Shown: positions 6,900-10,653 of the stretch, piece after piece
How the letters are laid out: the number at the start of each line of letters is the position of its first letter
Numbering within the stretch: position 1 is the stretch's first letter
Source: Lachnospiraceae bacterium
GTDB lineage: Bacteria; Bacillota; Clostridia; Lachnospirales; Lachnospiraceae
Direction of reading: 5' to 3'
Length of the DNA: 10,653 nucleotides
Assembly: GCA_009774535.1 (NCBI GenBank)
Contig: VSNY01000060.1
Location: 1 to 10,653 of the forward strand
Program-made: the position numbers and the translations under genes
Notes under the pieces: generated by a model
What the model saw: the letters and a program-made list of their open reading frames with translations, nothing else
What the model was told of the DNA's origin: nothing
Databases searched by the model: none

Positions 6900-7652
6900 A
6901 TGGAATATGAAATTGTAACGTTAAAAGAAAAAATTGCCGTAGGCATAGCGGCGCGGACAAATAATCTGTCCCCAAATCCAGGCGCTGTGATCGGCGGGCT
7001 GTGGAACCGTTTTTATCAGGAGGGAATCTATGCGTCTATTCCGAACAAAGTCAATGAAAAGGCTCTTGGAATCTATACTGCATATGACGGAGATGAAAAA
7101 GCAGATTATACCGCAATCGTTGCTTGTGAAACAGCTGAGGAACCGCAGGAAGGCACATATACCGTATGTAAGATTCCTGCCGGCCGGTATGCAAAATTTG
7201 TAATTCACGGGGATATGGTGCAGGCCGTCGCCGCAGCATGGCAGCAGATTTGGCAGATGCAGCTGCCAAGGACGTTCCAGTGCGATTTTGAAGAATATCA
7301 GGACGATCAAATGGACAATGCCGAAATACATATTTATGTAGGGCTTACTGAAGCAGCGTCAGCCAGCGTCGAATCCAGATGCGGCCTTTTATGCAGCGCA
7401 TGCGAATATCGGGAACAAATGAACTGCAAAGGATGCATACAAATCGACAAGCCGTTCTGGGGAGACAGCTGCCTGGTGAAAGCATGCTGTGAAGAAAAGC
7501 GGCTGGAACACTGCGGACAATGCGAACAATTCCCTTGTACCATACTTCATGGATTTGCATATGATGAAAAACAGGGAGATCAGGGAAAACGTATCGAACA
7601 GTGCAAATGCTGGAAACAGGAAGCCGGCGCCCAGTCTGATCCGGCAAAATAA
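6900..7652 (+). CDS. GyrI-like (AraC effector-binding) domain fused to cysteine-rich DUF3795
   Basis: This is a 250-residue two-domain protein. Residues 1-150 resemble the GyrI/AraC-type effector-binding fold (Cass2-like): it opens EYEIVTLKEKIAVGIAARTNN, has GLWNRFYQEG (33-42), GIYTAYDGDEKADYT and GTYTVCKIPAGRYAKF (85-100), and ends in AEIHIYVGL. Such domains bind small hydrophobic or cationic molecules. Residues 159-240 match the cysteine-rich DUF3795 domain: SRCGLLCSACEYR, NCKGCIQ, CLVKACCEEK, HCGQCEQFPC and QCKCW. They contain 13 cysteines in about 80 residues, probably binding zinc or another metal. There is no DNA-binding domain, signal peptide or membrane segment, so it is probably a cytosolic ligand sensor or sequestering protein. 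The ATG lies 9 bases after AAAGGATGG. The upstream WYL regulator is a plausible partner. The biochemical function is not known. Confidence 0.85.
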   Translation: MEYEIVTLKEKIAVGIAARTNNLSPNPGAVIGGLWNRFYQEGIYASIPNKVNEKALGIYTAYDGDEKADYTAIVACETAEEPQEGTYTVCKIPAGRYAKFVIHGDMVQAVAAAWQQIWQMQLPRTFQCDFEEYQDDQMDNAEIHIYVGLTEAASASVESRCGLLCSACEYREQMNCKGCIQIDKPFWGDSCLVKACCEEKRLEHCGQCEQFPCTILHGFAYDEKQGDQGKRIEQCKCWKQEAGAQSDPAK

Positions 7653-7667
7653 GATTCATCCAGTCTG

Positions 7668-7709
7668 AAAAAAATTCCGGAAACAATCAACGTTCCCGGG
7701 ATTTTTTTT
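7668..7709. terminator. Intrinsic terminator after the GyrI/DUF3795 gene, probably bidirectional
   Basis: An A7 tract then TTCCGG (7668-7680) pairs with CCGGGA then eight Ts (7696-7709), continuing to AA/TT near the loop, with one mismatch and one G-T wobble. The A-tract before and T-tract after mean it would work on either strand. It starts 16 bases after the stop codon at 7650-7652 and isolates region 3 from the LytTR gene. Confidence 0.82.
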
Positions 7710-7721
7710 CGGATTGATAGT

Positions 7722-7737
7722 CGTTTGGTGCCGTTTG
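7722..7737. repeat. Direct repeat CGTTTG x2 upstream of the LytTR gene
   Basis: CGTTTG occurs at 7722-7727 and 7732-7737, exactly 10 bases apart, so both copies face the same side of the helix. An inverted version, AAAACG, is at 7745-7750, and a -10-like GATAAT is at 7762-7767. LytTR proteins bind direct repeats, which makes an autoregulatory site possible. However, known LytTR sites have repeats about two helical turns apart, so this is weak. Confidence 0.3.
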
Positions 7738-7839
7738 TATGAATAAAACGAATAGAAATCCGATAATATTTACGTATCGTGATTTTTTAGAAAGGAGAAG
7801 ACGGCAGTATTTGAATAAGATGTGCAGAGAGGAGAAAAC

Positions 7840-8241
7840 ATGAAGACAACAGTCTGTGAAGAAGACACGGCAGAAGGACGGCTCCAAAAGCGGGTAGTCC
7901 TGTTTCCGTTTGTAGAAGGGGACATACCGCTTGCGTTGGATGATCTGATTTACATTGAGACATGCCGGCATAAAAATCTGTTTTATACAAAAAACGGTGT
8001 ATTCAGTATTTACCGGAAGCTGAATGAGATTGAGATGGAGTTAAACGGAATGGGATTTCTAAGGATTCATCAAAGTTTTCTTGTTAATATGCAGTATATT
8101 AGGAAAATCAGCAGCTATCTGATGACTCTGACGACGGGAAAAGAACTGTCCGTTCCGAAAACAAGATATCCCAACGTCAAAAAGCAGTATCAGCAGTTCC
8201 AGGATTTGGAACAGAAGATTTCATGTGCTCGGACTTTTTAA
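7840..8241 (+). CDS. Stand-alone LytTR-domain transcriptional regulator
   Basis: This is a 133-residue DNA-binding protein made almost entirely of a LytTR domain (about residues 30-118), with no response-regulator receiver domain. Typical elements are LDDLIYIETCRHKNLFYTKNG (33-53), FLRIHQSFLVNMQYI (73-87, the strongest LytTR signature) and ELSVPKTRYPNVKKQY (102-117). Residues 1-29 are unremarkable. The start chosen is the ATG at 7840, 5 bases after AGAGGAG (7828-7834); an in-frame GTG at 7822 lies upstream of that site and is less likely. A ten-codon reading frame (7811-7843, TTG start, SD-like AAAGGAGAAG before it) ends in an ATGA overlap with this start. Stand-alone LytTR regulators often sit beside small membrane genes; none is present here. 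The target is unknown. Confidence 0.9.
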   Translation: MKTTVCEEDTAEGRLQKRVVLFPFVEGDIPLALDDLIYIETCRHKNLFYTKNGVFSIYRKLNEIEMELNGMGFLRIHQSFLVNMQYIRKISSYLMTLTTGKELSVPKTRYPNVKKQYQQFQDLEQKISCARTF

Positions 8242-8250
8242 GGGAGCATA

Positions 8251-8278
8251 GCCAGCTCTGACTGACAGATGAGCTGGC
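8251..8278. repeat. Inverted repeat downstream of the LytTR gene
   Basis: GCCAGCTC (8251-8258) and GAGCTGGC (8271-8278) are perfect 8-base complements around a 12-base loop, 9 bases after the LytTR stop. There is no T-run after it, so it could only be a weak or Rho-assisted terminator, or an mRNA 3' stabiliser. Confidence 0.45.
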
Positions 8279-8378
8279 GCAGAAACAGGAGGCGCAAAGC
8301 CTGATCTGCAAAAAACTGGAAACCGTTCAGGCAAAGTGTTTTTTGGAGTCATCAGACAACGCTTTGTCTGAACAATAG
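8262..8378 (+). pseudogene. Possible decayed coding remnant (38 codons, no start)
   Basis: This frame runs 38 codons from just after a TGA (8259-8261) to a TAG at 8376-8378. It reads as a plausible hydrophilic helix (LTDELAQKQEAQSLICKKLE, then a tail ending NALSEQ). It has no ATG or GTG start and no ribosome binding site. It may be the end of a lost gene, but a frame this short can occur by chance. It overlaps the hairpins at 8325-8373, which are an alternative explanation for the region. Confidence 0.2.
8325..8373 (+). promoter_or_regulatory. Attenuator-like alternative hairpins upstream of the reductase gene
   Basis: Segment 8325-8338 (GTTCAGGCAAAGTG) can pair fully with 8360-8373 (CGCTTTGTCTGAAC) over 14 base pairs, two of them G-U. 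Segment 8352-8359 (TCAGACAA) competes for the same 3' arm, pairing perfectly with 8364-8371 (TTGTCTGA) around a 4-base loop. The two structures exclude each other. There is no T-run directly after the 3' arm, so a transcription terminator is not evident. The structure ends 37 bases before the ribosome binding site of the next gene. Confidence 0.5.
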
Positions 8379-8424
8379 AAAAACAGGGTATTTTTGATCT
8401 ATTAGACAAAAAAGGAGATCTATC

Positions 8425-8961
8425 ATGAAAAACAAACTAATTTTATATATTGCAATGTCTTTAGATGGATATATCGCAGAAAAAAATGGTGATATCCGCT
8501 TTTTAGATGAAACCCAAAGTCCTTCTCCAGACCTTGGCTATGAAACATTTTACCATTCTTTACAGGCAATCATACTGGGCGGAAAAACCTATCGTCAAAT
8601 AAAAAATGAGCTTTCACCGGATCAATGGCCCTACGAAGGAATGCCTTGTTATGTATGTACGCGTCAGCCGTGTCAATACGACCCGAACGTCCAATTCACT
8701 TCGTTGCCGCCCGGGCAGCAAGTATTAGATTTTATTTCTAAAGAACACACAGGAAATATTTGGCTTATGGGTGGAGGAGAAATGGTTCGCTGCTTTATGC
8801 GCGAGAATTTAATTGACCAATATTATATTTACGTTATGCCAACTGTCCTTGGAAATGGAATACCCCTTTTTCCTCCGGAGTTTCCGAAAACGAATCTTAA
8901 ATTAGAAAGCTGCAAAAATATCGGGGAGATTGTTGAGTTGGTTTACCAAAAGGATGCGTAA
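8425..8961 (+). CDS. Dihydrofolate reductase/RibD C-terminal-fold family reductase
   Basis: This is a 178-residue NADPH-binding reductase of the RibD_C/DHFR-like superfamily; the physiological substrate is unknown. Motifs seen are the N-terminal strand and loop LILYIAMSLDGYIAEKNGDI (5-24), ILGGKTYRQI (50-59, cofactor-binding region), IWLMGGGEMVRCFM (112-125, glycine-rich pyrophosphate loop) and PTVLGNGIPLFP (139-150). These are the standard signature of YwjB/YyaP-like proteins rather than of true folate-cycle DHFR. The ATG lies 7 bases after AAAGGAG (8411-8417). A short GATCT/AGATC pairing (8396-8400 with 8416-8420) could partly cover that site. The gene is AT-richer than pheST and stands alone with its own leader, which suggests it may have been acquired separately. 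Confidence 0.92.
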   Translation: MKNKLILYIAMSLDGYIAEKNGDIRFLDETQSPSPDLGYETFYHSLQAIILGGKTYRQIKNELSPDQWPYEGMPCYVCTRQPCQYDPNVQFTSLPPGQQVLDFISKEHTGNIWLMGGGEMVRCFMRENLIDQYYIYVMPTVLGNGIPLFPPEFPKTNLKLESCKNIGEIVELVYQKDA

Positions 8962-8989
8962 CAGTTTCATGGGTGATCTGAACTGTTAC
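8958..8989. repeat. Hairpin at the end of the reductase gene
   Basis: GTAACAGTT (8958-8966), containing the TAA stop, pairs perfectly with AACTGTTAC (8981-8989) around a 14-base loop. No T-run follows. It may act as a weak terminator or 3' mRNA protector before the YbaK-type gene. Confidence 0.4.
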
Positions 8990-9090
8990 AACGAAATCAT
9001 ATCCTGACTCGTATCCTGCTTGCACTTCACAGATCATTATGTTATCCTTTCTTAGAGCATATCAGATAAATCGAACAGAGGTGAGATCAC

Positions 9091-9558
9091 ATGGCAATTG
9101 ATAAAGTAAAAGCATATTTCAGACAATTCGGTATGGAAGAACGCATTCAGGAATTTGACACATCCAGCGCAACCGTAGAACTTGCCGCCGCAGCGCTGCA
9201 CTGTGAACCGCAAAGAATCGCAAAAACACTTTCTTTTCTGGCAGATGGCCAGGCAATACTGATCGTAGCGGCCGGAGATGTTAAAATTGATAATTCCAAA
9301 TATAAAGCGCAATTCAAAACAAAAGCGAAAATGCTTTCTGCGCAACAGGCAGAGACTATGATCGGACATGCCGTAGGCGGCGTCTGTCCGTTCGCGGTGG
9401 AAGAAGGTGTAAACATATATCTGGATCAGTCGCTCAAACGCTTTACAACCGTTTATCCTGCCTGCGGCAGTGCGAACAGCGCAATTGAACTTACAATTCC
9501 GGAACTGGAAAAATATTCCGGGGCCGCGGCATGGATAAACGTCTGCAAAGAATCATAA
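9091..9558 (+). CDS. YbaK/EbsC-family aminoacyl-tRNA deacylase
   Basis: This is a 155-residue single-domain editing enzyme of the YbaK/ProX/EbsC superfamily, which hydrolyses mischarged tRNAs in trans, typically Cys- or Ala-tRNA-Pro. Conserved elements are EFDTSSATVELAAAALHCEP near the N-terminus, RIAKTLSF with the invariant Lys45, LIVAAGDVKIDNSKY (57-71), the loop GGVCPFAV (96-103), and GSANSAIELTIPEL (126-139). The closest subgroup cannot be fixed by eye, so the substrate is left open. The ATG is 6 bases after GAGGTGA (9078-9084). The 129-base gap upstream has the reductase-end hairpin and two TATCCTG repeats (9000-9006 and 9012-9018) but no clear promoter. It converges with the minus-strand gene, leaving 13 bases and no visible terminator. 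Confidence 0.93.
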   Translation: MAIDKVKAYFRQFGMEERIQEFDTSSATVELAAAALHCEPQRIAKTLSFLADGQAILIVAAGDVKIDNSKYKAQFKTKAKMLSAQQAETMIGHAVGGVCPFAVEEGVNIYLDQSLKRFTTVYPACGSANSAIELTIPELEKYSGAAAWINVCKES

Positions 9559-9571
9559 CCATAAACCATTC

Positions 9572-10108
9572 TTACATGCAGGGCGGATGACAACCGTGCT
9601 GCGCCAGTCGGGCATTGTGTACCGCTAAATCTTCACTAAGCGGAAACGTTTGCCTGAATTTTTTAACAAGCTTCTCCTGGCGGCTGATCAGCAGCATCCC
9701 ACTGCTGTCAAACGCAGCCAGTTCTACGGCAGCCAACGGGTGCTGTATGGAAAGCGTTTGCTGCCAGAAGCCTTCATAGTCAACCGCCTTTGGCAATGCA
9801 TGATTCCGGAGACTTACGCTTAAGACCTCTTCTTTTGGTATCGAAGGATCAAAACCGGAAAGCACTGCCCAGATCCATTGAAAATCTTCTGTTTCTAAAA
9901 GTTCTGTCAGTTCGTCACCGCGAAACCAGTTATAGCTTCCATGTGCGGCTTGCTCAATGCCTGCGGCAGTACGTTCGTTCTGCGGATTTGCCACGCAGTC
10001 CGTAATCAGCCAGTTATATTCGGTCTGAAAATTGTGCAGCGTGTGAAAGATTTTTCCAAAACGCGTGTAATATGGTTCTCCTTTTTCTAAAATAGCGCCT
10101 TGTATCAC
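9572..10108 (-). CDS. Conserved-looking protein of unknown function
   Basis: I do not recognise this 178-residue protein with confidence. It is probably soluble and cytosolic: there is no signal peptide, no membrane segment, and acidic and aromatic residues are frequent. Distinctive stretches are TEYNWLITDC (29-38), GSYNWFRGDELTELLE (57-72), EDFQWIWAVLSGFDPSIPKEE (74-94), LSIQHPLAAVELAAFDSSGMLLIS (119-142) and FPLSEDLAVHN (155-165). The W-rich repeats YNW/QWIW and the QHPLA...DSS block look like family signatures, and the codon pattern reads as a real gene. The start is GTG (complement of 10106-10108), supported by GGAAGG (complement of 10117-10122) at 8-base spacing. It is divergent from the BlaI-type gene across a 312-base AT-rich gap. 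An immunity or anti-stress role is possible, but nothing in the sequence shows it. Confidence 0.8.
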   Translation of the reverse strand: MIQGAILEKGEPYYTRFGKIFHTLHNFQTEYNWLITDCVANPQNERTAAGIEQAAHGSYNWFRGDELTELLETEDFQWIWAVLSGFDPSIPKEEVLSVSLRNHALPKAVDYEGFWQQTLSIQHPLAAVELAAFDSSGMLLISRQEKLVKKFRQTFPLSEDLAVHNARLAQHGCHPPCM

Positions 10109-10288
10109 AAATATTACCTTCCTTTTCTATATATATTGTAAAAACACTGATCAGAATATCATTTTCTATCCTGGATCAACCAGAAAAATGCAGAAATGAC
10201 ATTGCGCTGCATTATGCGCAAAAATGTTTCTTATACCCTATTCAAAAATAATAGCATTCCAAAATGTGAAAAGCAAGATCGGATAAAT

Positions 10289-10330
10289 ATGTTGTAACCA
10301 TTCAGGACATCCATGAAACTATTACAACAT
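10289..10330. repeat. Inverted repeat ATGTTGTAA/TTACAACAT
   Basis: Two perfect 9-base inverted arms (10289-10297 and 10322-10330) are centred 33 bases apart, about three helical turns. A smaller TTCA/TGAA pair (10301-10304 and 10314-10317) is nested inside, so it could also fold in RNA. Each arm contains TTGTAA/TTACAA, distantly like the TACA/TGTA halves of BlaI operators. It could be a two-site operator for the repressor that starts 91 bases downstream. Confidence 0.4.
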
Positions 10331-10345
10331 TTTATATTAATATTC

Positions 10346-10377
10346 GTTAATTATTAATTATCATTAACCGATATAAC
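10346..10377 (+). promoter_or_regulatory. Candidate blaI-type gene promoter with overlapping dyad
   Basis: The dyad GTTAAT (10346-10351) / ATTAAC (10363-10368) surrounds a tandem heptamer TTAATTA x2 (10347-10360). Directly after it is TATAAC (10372-10377), a 5-of-6 match to the -10 consensus; no good -35 is visible at 17 bases. The dyad would sit over the -35 region, the usual place for a repressor site. BlaI/MecI proteins commonly repress their own genes. Confidence 0.35.
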
Positions 10378-10420
10378 ATACAAAGAACCAAACAAAGAAG
10401 AAAAAGTGAAAGGATTACCT

Positions 10421-10653
10421 ATGGAAAAAGAAGAGATTACGCCGTCTGAATGGCAGATTATGGAGATTCTTTGGTCCGGCGATACGTCGTATACCTCCGC
10501 AGAAGTATTTTTAAAACTGCAGGAAACATCATCGATGTCTCAGCGGATGGTGCGTGTCCTGATGAACCGCCTGCATCAGAAAGGGATTCTGACCTACACT
10601 GTGGACGCGCACGATTCCAGAGTATACCACTACCAGGCAGCAAAGCCCAAAGA
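10421..10653 (+). CDS. BlaI/MecI-family transcriptional repressor (partial, 3' end beyond the window)
   Basis: The first 77 codons of a penicillinase-repressor-type winged-helix protein are present; the rest is cut off by the window end. BlaI/MecI repressors bind operators as dimers and are released when cleaved by a BlaR1/MecR1 metalloprotease. Seen here are the helix ITPSEWQIMEILWSGD (6-21), TSAEVFLKLQE (25-35), the recognition region MSQRMVRVLMNRLHQKGIL (40-58) and the start of the wing (DSRVYHYQAA). The ATG is 6-7 bases after GAAAGGA (10408-10414). A BlaR1-type M56 peptidase gene is the expected downstream neighbour but cannot be seen. Confidence 0.9.
   Translation, partial: MEKEEITPSEWQIMEILWSGDTSYTSAEVFLKLQETSSMSQRMVRVLMNRLHQKGILTYTVDAHDSRVYHYQAAKPK

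Larger units (their letters stand above)
10109..10420. other. AT-rich divergent intergenic region with candidate operators
   Basis: I see no gene in these 312 bases. On the minus-strand side there is TACAATATATATAG (complement of about 10121-10134), which contains -10-like sequence. Overlapping small dyads lie at 10187-10213 (AATGCAG/CTGCATT) and 10202-10221 (TTGCGC/GCGCAA). On the plus-strand side are the ATGTTGTAA/TTACAACAT pair and the GTTAAT/ATTAAC dyad, listed separately, and a -10-like TATAAC at 10372-10377. Confidence 0.6.

Noticed and set aside
8221..8409. 62-codon minus-strand open frame in the LytTR-reductase gap
   Set aside because: It has no ribosome binding site and runs through the alternative hairpins; its openness is more easily explained by the structured region.
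8985..8992. GTTACAAC also occurring in reverse at 10291-10298
   Set aside because: An 8-base match twice in a 10-kb window is expected fairly often by chance.
9000..9018. Two TATCCTG repeats before the YbaK-type gene
   Set aside because: There are only two short copies with 12-base spacing, no dyad and no promoter next to them; chance is likely.

Overview
The window looks like chromosomal DNA of a low-to-moderate GC Gram-positive anaerobe of the Clostridia, most likely a Lachnospiraceae-type gut bacterium. This is inferred from strong AAGGAG/GGAGG ribosome binding sites, a T-box leader in front of pheST, a four-cysteine insertion in PheS typical of Firmicutes, and the mix of small accessory genes. 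No species can be named from the sequence alone.

Region 1 (about 94-4981) is a housekeeping operon. A sigma-A-type promoter (94-122) drives a phenylalanine T-box leader (about 129-450; specifier UUC, T-box core at 400-414, terminator at 418-450). The leader controls pheS and pheT (both subunits of phenylalanyl-tRNA synthetase), followed 9 bases later by queA (queuosine tRNA modification).

Region 2 (5008-5737) holds a minimal nucleotidyltransferase (MNT) gene and an overlapping HEPN-domain gene. They start 26 bases after queA with no terminator between, and both are visibly AT-richer than the operon. This is the layout of HEPN/MNT toxin-antitoxin modules, but the HEPN protein lacks the RX4-6H ribonuclease histidine. 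The pair looks acquired and may be transcribed from the Phe T-box promoter.

Region 3 (5838-7652) pairs a WYL-domain repressor/activator with a two-domain protein: a GyrI/AraC-type ligand-binding domain fused to a cysteine-rich DUF3795 domain. A long leader hairpin lies between them, and a strong terminator follows. This may be a small-molecule-sensing unit.

Region 4 (7840-9558) has three small single genes: a stand-alone LytTR DNA-binding regulator, a RibD/DHFR-fold reductase and a YbaK/EbsC-type aminoacyl-tRNA deacylase. The gap between the first two (8242-8424) holds an attenuator-like set of mutually exclusive hairpins and a short stretch of possible decayed coding sequence.

Region 5 (9572-10653) has an unrecognised 178-residue protein on the minus strand. 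Divergent from it is the start of a BlaI/MecI-family repressor, cut off by the window end. The 312-base AT-rich region between them contains two dyad repeats that could be operators.

No rRNA, tRNA, insertion sequence, CRISPR array or prophage gene was seen.
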